41,853 bases of DNA from NCBI GenBank assembly GCA_016933115.1, contig JAFGBL010000011.1:1-41853 (forward strand), written 5' to 3'. The notes below the pieces were generated by a model. That model was not told the DNA's origin. It was given only the letters and a program-made list of their open reading frames with translations, and did not search any database. Position 1 is the first letter of the stretch; every line of letters begins with the position of its first letter. Shown here one piece after another: positions 1 through 7,786 of the stretch. The stretch comes from Bacteroidales bacterium. Its GTDB lineage: Bacteria; Bacteroidota; Bacteroidia; Bacteroidales; JAADJA01. The translations under genes were made by a program, and so were the position numbers.

Positions 1-474
1 ATTTTTACCCATTGCCATGTAGACCACATCCTCGGAAATAATTTTGTGGCTAAAACCTGGGGGCTAAAACCGGAAATCCACAAGGCCGGACTTCAATTCC
101 TTGTAAATGGCCAGCAACAGGGGCGTATCTATGGGTTTGAAATGGATAAAAACATCGAACCGGAAAATTTCATTGAAGAAGGAGACAAAATACAATTCGG
201 CAATTCCGAACTTCAGGTGGTTTACACACCGGGCCACGCCGACGGAAGTATCTGTTTCATATGCCATCCACAAAAATTTGTGATCGTCGGGGATGTTCTT
301 TTCCGCGACAGCATAGGCCGGACCGATTTTCATACCGGCGATTACGACATTCTGATGCGAAGCATCCATACCAAATTATTTACCCTTGATGACGAATTCA
401 CCGTTTATTCGGGACATGGGCCCGAAACGACCATCGGGTATGAGAAGGTGAATAATCCGTTTATTAGGTTCTGA
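1..474 (+). CDS. MBL-fold metallo-hydrolase, 3' part (glyoxalase II-like)
   Basis: The 5' end lies before the window. Reading frame 1 is open from base 1, so the GTG at 46 is internal and not the start. The visible 157 residues begin inside the metal-binding signature THCHVDH (His4, His6, Asp8, His9 of the fragment). They continue with the other expected metallo-beta-lactamase ligands: His79 in YTPGHADGS, Asp98 in VGDVLFRDS and His139 in YSGHGPE. Spacing and the GRTDF segment after the bridging Asp match small cytoplasmic glyoxalase II-like hydrolases of Bacteroidota, which bind two metals and hydrolyse thioesters or related substrates. The substrate cannot be told from sequence. The stop codon TGA (472-474) lies inside the first unit of a heptamer repeat, so the last residues are repeat-derived. 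Confidence 0.9.
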   Translation: MFTHCHVDHILGNNFVAKTWGLKPEIHKAGLQFLVNGQQQGRIYGFEMDKNIEPENFIEEGDKIQFGNSELQVVYTPGHADGSICFICHPQKFVIVGDVLFRDSIGRTDFHTGDYDILMRSIHTKLFTLDDEFTVYSGHGPETTIGYEKVNNPFIRF

Positions 475-526
475 GTTCTGGGTTCTGAGTTCTGAGTTCT
501 GGGTTCTGAGTTCTGGGTTCTGAGTT
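468..526. repeat. Heptamer tandem repeat GTTCTGR (8 copies)
   Basis: Eight uninterrupted copies of GTTCTGA or GTTCTGG (order A,G,A,A,G,A,G,A) plus a partial ninth. The first copy supplies the stop codon of the MBL-fold gene. It looks like a slippage-prone microsatellite in the intergenic space before the serpin gene. The period of 7 is not a multiple of 3, so copy changes would not be tolerated inside a gene, and nearly all copies lie after the stop. Confidence 0.9.
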
Positions 527-661
527 AAAAAGAAATTTAAGTTCTCCAGGATTTTTTTATTCGATTTTGCAGCGTTTAGTTTCTTCCTATCGTAATGGTT
601 AATAAATGCGATTGAATTTATTCAGAGTAAAAGCGATTAATACATCTTTAAAAAAACCGTT

Positions 662-1924
662 ATGAAATACAAAAAACCAATCCTCATTTTTTTCATCCTA
701 TCAGTTTTATTTTTAAGTTGCTCAAAGAATGAAGTAACGGATCCGGGGAATATTGATTACCAACAAAAAATATTTCTGACAGAAAAAGGTAAAGCGCTGG
801 TTCAGGCCGACAATACTTTCGGGATTAAACTTTTTAAAAATCTGAACGAAATTTCTGAAGGGAACGGCAATATCATTATTTCACCGTTGAGTATTTCTAT
901 AGCCCTGGGAATGACTTACAACGGGGCCAACGGTGAAACCGAAGCGGCGATGCAGAACACACTGGAGCTGCAGGGCCTAAGTGTCGAAGAAATCAACCAG
1001 GGATACAAAAACCTGATCGATGCACTCACAACCGTCGATCCGCAGGTTACACTGAATATTCCAAATTCGATTTGGTATCGAAATACCTTCAGTGTGGAAC
1101 AGGAGTTTATCGACCTGAACCAAAACTATTTTTATGCTGAAGTCAATCCACTCGATTTCAATGACCCGGAAGCAGTTGATATCATTAATAACTGGGTTGC
1201 AGTAAATACAAACAACAAGATCGAGAAAATTTTAGATGAAATTCCCATTGAAGCTGTCATGTACCTCATCAATGCAGTGTATTTCAATGCTACCTGGAAA
1301 TACGAATTTGATGAACAATACACCCTGCCTGAAACATTTTACCTGGCTGATGGAACGACTAAGCAAGTGGACATGATGAAACAAGAGGCAACCCTGAATT
1401 ATATTTCAAATAATTTATTCGAAGCTGTGGATCTGTATTACGGCAGTTCCAACTTCAGTATGGTGGTAATGCTTCCGAGAAATGGTTATTCACCTGGTGA
1501 CATCATCAATGAAATGACTCCTGAAAACTGGTCAGATTGGATGACAGGGTTCGGTGAAATGAACATCAATTTGTCATTGCCAAAATTCAAATTAAGATAT
1601 GATACTTTACTAAACCAGGTACTTGGTAATTTGGGAATGGGAATTGCCTTTAATCCGGGAATGGCTGATTTTACCGGGATAAATAGTAATGGTAGCCTTT
1701 ATATCAGTTTCGTCAAACATAAAACCTATATCGATGTAAATGAAGAGGGAACCGAAGCAGCTGCAGTTACAATTGTAGGAATCGAATATACAAGTATTGG
1801 CGGAGATACCCCATATCAATTCATGGTGAACAGGCCGTTTTTATTTGCAATTAAAGAAAGGGATACGCAGGCCATTATTTTCCTGGGAAAAGTGATGGAA
1901 CCGGAGTATGAGGAGGAAGAATAG
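662..1924 (+). CDS. Serpin-family protease inhibitor, predicted lipoprotein
   Basis: 420 aa. Residues 1-20 form a lipoprotein signal with lipobox LFLSC (Cys20), so the protein should be membrane anchored, probably facing the periplasm or cell surface. The rest is a full-length serpin: NIIISPLSISIALGMT near residue 77, the breach/shutter segment INAVYFNATW near 203, and the C-terminal strand NRPFLFAI near 390. The reactive-centre hinge EEGTEAAAV (Glu361-Val369) has the small residues needed for loop insertion, so it is predicted to be inhibitory. Counting from Gly363 as P15 puts P1 near Thr377 and P1' near Ser378. The loop is about four residues longer than in alpha-1-antitrypsin, so this is approximate. 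Target proteases are unknown; protection against host, predator or own secreted proteases is a guess. It stands alone, with a 161-bp gap to the next gene. Confidence 0.93.
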   Translation: MKYKKPILIFFILSVLFLSCSKNEVTDPGNIDYQQKIFLTEKGKALVQADNTFGIKLFKNLNEISEGNGNIIISPLSISIALGMTYNGANGETEAAMQNTLELQGLSVEEINQGYKNLIDALTTVDPQVTLNIPNSIWYRNTFSVEQEFIDLNQNYFYAEVNPLDFNDPEAVDIINNWVAVNTNNKIEKILDEIPIEAVMYLINAVYFNATWKYEFDEQYTLPETFYLADGTTKQVDMMKQEATLNYISNNLFEAVDLYYGSSNFSMVVMLPRNGYSPGDIINEMTPENWSDWMTGFGEMNINLSLPKFKLRYDTLLNQVLGNLGMGIAFNPGMADFTGINSNGSLYISFVKHKTYIDVNEEGTEAAAVTIVGIEYTSIGGDTPYQFMVNRPFLFAIKERDTQAIIFLGKVMEPEYEEEE

Positions 1925-2085
1925 CACAGTAATAAAATTTAGGTGGGTTTTATCTTGCCCTCATAAAAAGAGGAAAACCAACGGGGAATTCACCAGCAAT
2001 AAAATGGATTAATTTCCTGGATTATTTATTCATAATAAAAAAATGATGTAAATTGGTAGCTATCGAAGCAAAGAAAATTTAAACA

Positions 2086-2652
2086 TTGAAGGATCATTCG
2101 GACGAAGCCGGAATTATCAGGAATTGCAAGACCGGCAGGCTTAGGCACCAGGAGGTTTTTTACCGGCATTTCTATGGTTATGTCATGGGAATTAGCCTGC
2201 GCTATGCCTACACCCGGACCGACGCTTCCGAAATTGTGAATGACAGTTTCTTGAAAGTTTTTAGAAACATAAAAAAATACGATGAAGAATTGTCCATTAA
2301 ACCCTGGTTAAGAAAAATAACAGTGAATACAGCCATCGATTATTACAGGAAAAATGCCCGTTTCGAACCCGTACTCGAAATTGAACAGGCGGTAAATGAA
2401 TCGTTTGATGAAAATCAGGTGGATCAACTGATTTATGAAGATTTGAAGAAGCTGCTTGATGATCTGCCGGAGATTTACAGGCTAATATTTAACCTTTACG
2501 AAATTGACGGTTATACTCACCAGGAAATTGCGAAAAAATTGGACATCAATGAAAGTACATCAAGATCATACCTGACACGGGCAAAAAAGAAAATGAGGGT
2601 GCTGGTGGAAAAGTTTTTTGAAAGAAAAAATGAAAGAAAAATTAGAACATAA
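2086..2652 (+). CDS. ECF-type RNA polymerase sigma factor
   Basis: 188 aa. Region sigma-2 lies at about 18-82 (HFYGYVMGISLRYA, then DASEIVNDSFLKVF, the -10 recognition helix). Region sigma-4 lies at about 118-175 (DLPEIYRLIFNLYEIDGY and the helix-turn-helix HQEIAKKLDINESTSRSYL). No other domains are present. The start is the TTG at 2086: an in-frame stop at 2080-2082 closes the frame upstream, and the next ATG (2185) would cut into sigma-2. The stop codon lies inside the next gene, which begins at 2618 or 2630. That overlap indicates translational coupling to its presumed regulator. Promoter specificity cannot be predicted. The sigma should be held by the downstream membrane protein and released by an envelope signal (inference from gene order). 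Confidence 0.93.
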   Translation: MKDHSDEAGIIRNCKTGRLRHQEVFYRHFYGYVMGISLRYAYTRTDASEIVNDSFLKVFRNIKKYDEELSIKPWLRKITVNTAIDYYRKNARFEPVLEIEQAVNESFDENQVDQLIYEDLKKLLDDLPEIYRLIFNLYEIDGYTHQEIAKKLDINESTSRSYLTRAKKKMRVLVEKFFERKNERKIRT

Positions 2653-3904
2653 GCTAACCAACAGGATCAACGAGGTTTTCAATTCCCATGATCCGGATTT
2701 CAATCCGCAGGACTGGGAAAAAATGAAAACCATGCTGGAGGGCGATCTTGTACCTTTCAAATTGTACTTTATCAATTATCTGAAAGTGGCGGCTATTGTC
2801 CTGCTTTTGGCAGTCGATGGCTTTTTCCTGTGGAAAATGAATAACAATCCTTCTCAAGAAATGGGGGAAAAAGTTCAAACCATTGCAAACCAGGAAGAAC
2901 AACCAGATATAAAAGAACTGGCTCCTCAAAATTTGGCACAGGAAGATAATTTCAAAGCAGGCCCTGAAAGCGTTTCAAAGCAAAATATAAATGACGAACC
3001 TCAAATTCACCATACAAGTGAATTATACCAAAATCCTAAACAGGGTAAATTAATTGAAAAAAAGGACAATTCATTGGTTCAGGAAATTTTGGGAGCCCCG
3101 GACATCAAACAGTCTCCCGAAGCCATTCAAATTGTGGTATCCGATCTTTTTACAGATTTTAATCCCGAAATTGAGATCCGCTTCCGGCAGGATGAGTTGT
3201 ATTTAGCGAATGTCAGCAACTCCAGCAACTCAAAAAGCAGTGATGAAAAAATGCCGGCAATCTATCCATCGGATTCACGGAAACCCAGGTCAAGCCTGGG
3301 GGTGGAGGTTGCTTCTTTTACACAATATTCTCCTGATGATTTAAATCCCGGTTTGGGTATAGGCGCTGGTTTCGCGGCAAACATACCGGTTTTCAAGGGG
3401 CTCGCCTTTGCCCCGGGACTGACAATTAACCGGCAAAACCTTGCCTATAACGATCAAAATACCCTGGAAGAGGCAACCAGTTATACTACAACCAATAGTT
3501 ATGATATTCAGAATTTCCTTTCTGATAATCCAGAAATTTCACCTACTGAAGTCAGCCTCACCGCACTTGACATTCCGCTCAACTTGCAATACCGGTTTAT
3601 TGAACGCAAAAAGACGAATTACTTTGTTGAATTTGGAGTTTCAAGTCTACTTTACATTTCGGAAAGCTACACCTACGAATTTCCAAACGATGTTTCGGGC
3701 GGATATGATGTTGGGGCATTCCAAACTTTTGATTTTGCCAGTTTACTGAATTTTTCGGCAGGAATGGGTTACCGGCTTGGTACACGATTCGATATAGTAG
3801 TGAATCCTTATCTGAAATATCCGGTTAGTAATCTTTCGGACGCTGAACTGAAGTTCGGAAACGGCGGTATTAAAATGAAATTTATGATTTTTCCAAAAAA
3901 CTAA
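2618..3904 (+). CDS. Predicted dual-membrane-spanning anti-sigma / outer-membrane beta-barrel protein
   Basis: 428 aa from the ATG at 2618; the ATG at 2630 is an alternative. Parts in order: a charged cytoplasmic head of about 50 aa with FNPQDWEKMKTMLE; one hydrophobic helix at about 54-72; a polar, low-complexity, Gln/Asn/Ser-rich linker at about 75-220; and a C-terminal beta-barrel-like domain at about 225-428 (SSLGVEVASFTQY, LGIGAGFAANIPV, final strand GGIKMKFMIFPKN). There is no signal peptide. An inner-membrane helix plus an outer-membrane barrel in one chain implies a protein crossing the whole envelope. Overlap with the sigma gene by 35 bp, together with the short N-terminal head, suggests it sequesters the sigma factor. 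The same arrangement is known from Das (sigma)/Dma (anti-sigma) pairs of Bacteroides thetaiotaomicron. Topology is predicted from sequence; assignment to Dma is by architecture, not by alignment. Confidence 0.8.
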   Translation: MKEKMKEKLEHKLTNRINEVFNSHDPDFNPQDWEKMKTMLEGDLVPFKLYFINYLKVAAIVLLLAVDGFFLWKMNNNPSQEMGEKVQTIANQEEQPDIKELAPQNLAQEDNFKAGPESVSKQNINDEPQIHHTSELYQNPKQGKLIEKKDNSLVQEILGAPDIKQSPEAIQIVVSDLFTDFNPEIEIRFRQDELYLANVSNSSNSKSSDEKMPAIYPSDSRKPRSSLGVEVASFTQYSPDDLNPGLGIGAGFAANIPVFKGLAFAPGLTINRQNLAYNDQNTLEEATSYTTTNSYDIQNFLSDNPEISPTEVSLTALDIPLNLQYRFIERKKTNYFVEFGVSSLLYISESYTYEFPNDVSGGYDVGAFQTFDFASLLNFSAGMGYRLGTRFDIVVNPYLKYPVSNLSDAELKFGNGGIKMKFMIFPKN

Positions 3905-3908
3905 ATAT

Positions 3909-4619
3909 ATGAAAAAAGGACTTTTTTTATTGACAGGGATTTTATTCCTTTTCACCATGGTGATGGCACAATCCGGGAGGATCGGATTTTACGGAGGCAC
4001 AAATTTTTCGGGTATCAACGGCAATTATAGTGCTTATGGTTATCAAACGACCGTTATCAAAGATATGAACCGCATGCAAATGGGTTTAATATTATCCATC
4101 CCATTATCCGAAAGATTAAGTCTTTATTTGGATCCGGGTTATTTTGAAAAGGGCTTTAATTTCAATGAAGATAAAGATCTGGACGTGAATGTAGCATATT
4201 CGGGAAGCCAGCGATTCAATTATATACATTTACCATTTACGATAAAACTTGGTTTAACAAAAAATCAACTTTTTTACTTGCGATCGGGTTTCTACTATGC
4301 ATTCTTATTGTCATCACAGGTGAAAAGTGATATTACCTATAGCTATCCTGATGAGATTATATCCGAATCAAGCGATGAAAAAAACACCGATAAAATGAAT
4401 AAAACCGTGCTTGGATTGGTGACTGCTGTGGGTATGGATGTCCCGCTTTCAGAAAAGATCAGCATCATCCTTGATCTGTCTTACAACCTTGACCTGACCA
4501 ATCCTATGAAGGATAATTATCCGCAGTACTGGTGGAATAAAAGCGATTATTATTTTAATAATGTAAATGTAAGGAACAGCGTTTTCACAATTTCGGCAGG
4601 ACTTACTTTCAAAATTTAA
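3909..4619 (+). CDS. PorT-like outer-membrane beta-barrel protein
   Basis: 236 aa. Signal peptide at 1-20 (MKKGLFLLTGILFLFTMVMA, cut before QSG). The mature part has alternating hydrophobic/polar strands typical of small 8-strand barrels (GRIGFYGGTNFSGING at the start, MQMGLILSIPLSERLSLYLDPGY) and ends in an aromatic/hydrophobic last strand, SVFTISAGLTFKI. It begins only 4 bp after the dual-membrane protein, so it is very likely co-transcribed with that gene and the ECF sigma gene. It could be a partner in sensing at the outer membrane or simply part of the regulon; sequence does not decide. It converges on the next minus-strand gene with a single base between the two stop codons. Confidence 0.85.
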   Translation: MKKGLFLLTGILFLFTMVMAQSGRIGFYGGTNFSGINGNYSAYGYQTTVIKDMNRMQMGLILSIPLSERLSLYLDPGYFEKGFNFNEDKDLDVNVAYSGSQRFNYIHLPFTIKLGLTKNQLFYLRSGFYYAFLLSSQVKSDITYSYPDEIISESSDEKNTDKMNKTVLGLVTAVGMDVPLSEKISIILDLSYNLDLTNPMKDNYPQYWWNKSDYYFNNVNVRNSVFTISAGLTFKI

Positions 4620-4620
4620 T

Positions 4621-5601
4621 TCAGGAATTTAGCTTATGTACGAGTATTTGGGTATCAATGTCATTCATGCATTTGAAGTGGCCTTTGGGGCATTCTTTAA
4701 ATCCAAGCTTACTGCAAGGTCTGCATGAAAGCCCTTTTACTTCAAGGATGGTTGATTTTTCCGCATCGCCCGGCAGGTAGGGATACATTCCGAATTCCGG
4801 AATGGTGTTGCCCCACAGGCTGATGGTTTCTTTTTTAAAGGCAGCGGCAAAATGCATCAGACCGGTATCATTGGTCACAATTATTTCTGCCTGTTGAACC
4901 AGGGATGCGGATTGATTGATAGTGAACCTGCCACAAGCATTAAAAACAAATTCGCCGGATGATTTTTTGATCCGTTCCCCTTTTTCTCTGTCTTCCGGAC
5001 CACCCAATAGTACAACAGGCCGTTTAGTACAATTCAGGACTTCAATAATCTTTTCTTCCGGATAAATTTTGGTGTTATGCTTCCCTCCGATCACCCAGCC
5101 GATATATCCATTTTGAAAGCCAGATGGAAAAGTTTTCAAATCAACAACATCCTCTTTTGGAATAAAATAATCGAGCCCTTTTTGGTCATTTTGTAAGCCC
5201 AGGTTTTTTACCGCATCGAAATAACGGTCAACAATATGGATCCTGGGCAGTTTATCGATCTTGAACCGGACGATCAGCCACTTTTTAACATTGATTTTAT
5301 TAAAAGTCGTGAAACTTTTCTGCAATTTAATAATCACCCCTTTTGAACGGAAATTTTTATGCAGGTCGATCACCTGATCATAATTTTCCTTTTTCAACCG
5401 GGGAATCACTTCCGCGATGTCACGTTTAATACTGAAAATCTTGTCGATATAAGGATTTGCAGCCAGAACCGGCACAAATTGTTCCTTGGTCAAATAATGG
5501 ATTTCAGCATCCGGCATTTGTTGTTTCATACATCGGATTACAGGTGTTGTCAGTACGATGTCACCTATGGAGCTAAAACGTATGACCAATAATTTTTTCA
5601 A
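4621..5601 (-). CDS. Glycosyltransferase family 9 (heptosyltransferase-like)
   Basis: 326 aa from the chosen TTG start at 5601. The frame is open to an ATG at 5736. However, family members start at the segment LKKLLVIRFSSIGDIVLTTP, the extra 45 residues look like translated intergenic DNA, and they include a 20-bp palindromic repeat. A TATTTTTG promoter-like box at 5614-5621 on this strand also lies inside the longer frame. Family features include RFSSIGDIVLTTPVIRC at the N-terminus, the acceptor-side HIVDRYFDAV, and the nucleotide-sugar site VLLGGPEDREKGE followed by VTNDTGLMHFAAA. GT9 enzymes transfer heptose or related sugars to lipopolysaccharide core at the cytoplasmic face of the inner membrane. 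The exact sugar is unknown. No other LPS gene is adjacent. Confidence 0.9.
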   Translation of the reverse strand: MKKLLVIRFSSIGDIVLTTPVIRCMKQQMPDAEIHYLTKEQFVPVLAANPYIDKIFSIKRDIAEVIPRLKKENYDQVIDLHKNFRSKGVIIKLQKSFTTFNKINVKKWLIVRFKIDKLPRIHIVDRYFDAVKNLGLQNDQKGLDYFIPKEDVVDLKTFPSGFQNGYIGWVIGGKHNTKIYPEEKIIEVLNCTKRPVVLLGGPEDREKGERIKKSSGEFVFNACGRFTINQSASLVQQAEIIVTNDTGLMHFAAAFKKETISLWGNTIPEFGMYPYLPGDAEKSTILEVKGLSCRPCSKLGFKECPKGHFKCMNDIDTQILVHKLNS

Positions 5602-5613
5602 ATCAATTTTTTT

Positions 5614-5621
5614 CAAAAATA
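5614..5621 (-). promoter_or_regulatory. Candidate -7 box TATTTTTG before the GT9 gene
   Basis: Matches the Bacteroidota -7 consensus TAnnTTTG on the minus strand, 12 nt upstream of the TTG chosen as the GT9 start. A TTG further upstream could serve as the -33 element, but the gap is about 23 nt, slightly long. It supports the shorter reading frame. Confidence 0.35.
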
Positions 5622-5713
5622 ATATTTCTGAGTGACTAGAATGACAAGCATAACTAAATTGACTAAAATTTAGAATGACCAGAACCAATAATAAAAAACT
5701 TATAATCAATTCC

Positions 5714-5733
5714 ATCCCGATAGCTATCGGGAT
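5714..5733. repeat. Perfect 20-bp palindrome ATCCCGATAGCTATCGGGAT
   Basis: Self-complementary 20-mer between the divergent GT9 and TatD-family genes. A variant, TCCCGATGGCTATCGGGA, lies at 12421-12438 inside a tRNA remnant, so this is a dispersed palindromic element. No T-run follows, so it is not a simple terminator. Confidence 0.8.
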
Positions 5734-5789
5734 CAACCTATTTCAACCGGTTTACCGATTTACCTTTTAAACTGATTCAACTAATTACC

Positions 5790-5797
5790 TAATTTTG
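5790..5797 (+). promoter_or_regulatory. Candidate -7 box TAATTTTG before the TatD-family gene
   Basis: Exact match to TAnnTTTG, ending 4 nt before the ATG at 5802. If used, transcription would start at or next to the start codon, giving an almost leaderless mRNA. No convincing -33 TTG is seen. Confidence 0.35.
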
Positions 5798-5801
5798 CAC
5801 C

Positions 5802-6584
5802 ATGATTTTGACAGATACACATACCCATCTTTACCTCGATGCTTTCGATGAAGACCGTCAAAAAGTGGTGGAGAATGCCATGAATAACGGGGTAAAATAT
5901 ATGCTGCTTCCCAATATCAACAGCGATTCAGCAGAAAGTTTGATAAAATTATGCGATCAATTTCCTGACAACTGTTTTCCGATGATGGGCCTTCATCCTA
6001 CTTCAGTTAAAGAAAATTATAAGGAAGAACTGGATTTGGTGACCGAATGGCATGAGCAGGAAAGATTTGTTGCTGTGGGCGAGATTGGCATCGATCTTTA
6101 TTGGGATAAAACCTTTCAAAAGCAGCAGGAGGAAGCGTTCCGGTTCCAAATCGAACTTTCATTAAAAAGAAATTTACCCATCGTGATCCACTCCAGGGAA
6201 TCGATTGATGAAACTGTTAATGTATTAAAAGATTACAAAAATACCGGCTTAAAAGGAGTATTCCACTGTTTTACCGGAAATGTGGTTCAGGCCAATGAGG
6301 TGATTGAAATGGGATTCATGCTTGGGATCGGAGGAGTAGTCACCTTTAAAAATTCAGGACTGGCTGAAACAATCAGTCAAATAGATATGAAGTATATTCT
6401 ATTGGAGACCGACTCACCATTTTTGGCGCCAATGCCTTTTAGAGGAAAAAGAAATGAAAGTGCCTACACCAGGATCATTGCCCAGAAAATTGCTGACATT
6501 AAAAATACGAACCTCACTGAAGTAGCAGAAATTACTACAGAAAATGCAAAAAGGCTTTTTAATTTACCGATCAATGAGCAGTAA
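5802..6584 (+). CDS. TatD-family metal-dependent hydrolase (deoxyribonuclease)
   Basis: 260 aa, the usual length for the family. The two-metal amidohydrolase-type site is complete: His7 and His9 in THTHLYLDAF, Glu94 in VGEIGIDLYWD, His130 in IVIHSRES, His155 in GVFHCFTGN and Asp204 in LETDSPFLAP. The family signature PFRGKRNE follows. TatD proteins are cytoplasmic 3'-5' exonucleases/DNases used in DNA repair and degradation; the sequence does not discriminate among paralogues (TatD, YcfH, YjjV). The last 11 bp overlap the start of the asparaginase gene, so the two are translationally coupled, a common pairing in Bacteroidota. Confidence 0.95.
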   Translation: MILTDTHTHLYLDAFDEDRQKVVENAMNNGVKYMLLPNINSDSAESLIKLCDQFPDNCFPMMGLHPTSVKENYKEELDLVTEWHEQERFVAVGEIGIDLYWDKTFQKQQEEAFRFQIELSLKRNLPIVIHSRESIDETVNVLKDYKNTGLKGVFHCFTGNVVQANEVIEMGFMLGIGGVVTFKNSGLAETISQIDMKYILLETDSPFLAPMPFRGKRNESAYTRIIAQKIADIKNTNLTEVAEITTENAKRLFNLPINEQ

Positions 6585-7605
6585 ACCTTCAATTTTAATC
6601 ATTTATACCGGCGGAACCATCGGGATGATAATCGACCAGCAATCAGGGGCATTGAAACCTTATAATTTTGATAACCTAATCGATTATATACCTACGCTCA
6701 AATTATATAATTACGAAATCGACTCCTATTCCTTCGAGCCGTCAATGGATTCTTCCAACATGAATCCGGAAATGTGGAGTAAAATTGCAGATGTAATTGA
6801 AACCAATTACGAAAAATACGATGGTTTCGTTGTATTGCATGGGTCCGATACGATGGCTTTTACCGCTTCGGCTTTAAGTTTTATGTTACAAAACCTTAAC
6901 AAACCGGTGATATTAACCGGTTCTCAATTGCCACTCGGAATGGTGAGAACGGATGGTCGTGAAAACCTGCTCACATCGGTTGAAATTGCTGCTGCCAAAG
7001 AAGATGAGACACCCGTTGTTCCAGAAGTTTGTGTTTATTTTGAAAGCGAACTATTCAGGGGAAACAGGACTCATAAATTCAATGCACAGAACTTCCAGGC
7101 GTTCGGTTCGCCCAACTATCCTGCCCTTGCTCACGCAGGAGTATACATTGATTATAACAGGAATGCCATTCACAAACCGAATTTTAAAAAACTAAAGGTG
7201 ATCCGGAATATGAATTGTAATATTACGGTATTGAAACTTTTTCCGGGGATAACCGAAAATACAGTTCAATCCATTTTAAATGCCGATGGTTTGAAAGCCG
7301 TTATCCTGGAAACTTTCGGTTCGGGAAACGCTCCCAATTATCCATGGTTTATTGATCAGCTAAAAAAAGCGATTGATAAAAATAAAATTATCCTGAATGT
7401 AACGCAATGCCAGTCAGGAATGGTTGAAATGGGAAAGTACGAAACAAGTGTTCAACTTAAAAACATTGGGGTGATCAGTGGAAGGGATATAACATCAGAG
7501 GCTGCAGTAACAAAACTTATGCACTTGCTGGGAAATCTGGAGGACCCTGAAGAGGTGCGGAAACAACTGCAAAATTCAATTGTTGGGGAAATGACTGTCA
7601 ATTGA
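6574..7605 (+). CDS. ansA: Type I (cytoplasmic) L-asparaginase
   Basis: 343 aa from the ATG at 6574; the longer frame from 6544 adds ten residues that only read the end of the TatD-family gene. It hydrolyses L-asparagine to aspartate and ammonia. The nucleophile motif is YTGGTIGM (Thr12), the second catalytic block is LHGSDTMAFTASALSF, and GSQLPLGMVRTDGREN follows. There is no signal peptide, consistent with the type I, cytoplasmic, low-affinity class. In the second block the residue normally written Thr in HGTDT is Ser, a conservative hydroxyl swap that should keep activity. It overlaps the TatD-family gene by 11 bp, so it shares its mRNA. The substrate could include glutamine or D-asparagine to a small extent. 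Confidence 0.95.
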   Translation: MSSKPSILIIYTGGTIGMIIDQQSGALKPYNFDNLIDYIPTLKLYNYEIDSYSFEPSMDSSNMNPEMWSKIADVIETNYEKYDGFVVLHGSDTMAFTASALSFMLQNLNKPVILTGSQLPLGMVRTDGRENLLTSVEIAAAKEDETPVVPEVCVYFESELFRGNRTHKFNAQNFQAFGSPNYPALAHAGVYIDYNRNAIHKPNFKKLKVIRNMNCNITVLKLFPGITENTVQSILNADGLKAVILETFGSGNAPNYPWFIDQLKKAIDKNKIILNVTQCQSGMVEMGKYETSVQLKNIGVISGRDITSEAAVTKLMHLLGNLEDPEEVRKQLQNSIVGEMTVN

Positions 7606-7647
7606 TTAAAAAAAAACATATCTGCTTTTTTAAAATGAATTTTTTTG

Positions 7648-7655
7648 TACTTTAG
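7648..7655 (+). promoter_or_regulatory. Candidate tRNA-Ser promoter box TACTTTAG
   Basis: One mismatch from TAnnTTTG and followed directly by a run of five C. It ends 43 bp before the tRNA. The promoter of the second tRNA in the window (11966-11973) has the same layout: box, C-run, about 40 bp to the tRNA. Confidence 0.4.
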
Positions 7656-7698
7656 CCCCCAATTATTTCAAATATGTGGGAGCCTAAAATACTTAACA

Positions 7699-7786
7699 GG
7701 AGAGGTGACCGAGAGGCTGAAGGTGCACGCCTGGAAAGTGTGTGTACGCCAAAAGCGTACCGAGGGTTCGAATCCCTCTCTCTCCG
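7699..7786 (+). tRNA. tRNA-Ser (anticodon GGA)
   Basis: Full class II cloverleaf read by eye. The acceptor stem is GGAGAGG with TCTCTCC (7779-7785) and discriminator G7786. The anticodon stem is CACGC/GTGTG around loop CTGGAAA, giving anticodon GGA for UCC/UCU codons. The long variable arm is GTACGC-CAAAA-GCGTAC, diagnostic of Ser/Leu/Tyr. The T arm is GAGGG-TTCGAAT-CCCTC. CCA is not encoded. Confidence 0.96.

Noticed and set aside
64..369. Open frame of 101 codons on the minus strand inside the MBL-fold gene
   Set aside because: It is the antisense shadow of a gene with complete metal-binding motifs and has no family features of its own.
468..526. CRISPR array
   Set aside because: The units are 7 bp and contiguous with no spacers; it is a simple tandem repeat.
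1940..1995. Terminator after the serpin gene (GGTTTT ... AAAACC with inner CCTC/GAGG)
   Set aside because: The stem has a 7-nt bulge and no T-run follows, so I could not support it.
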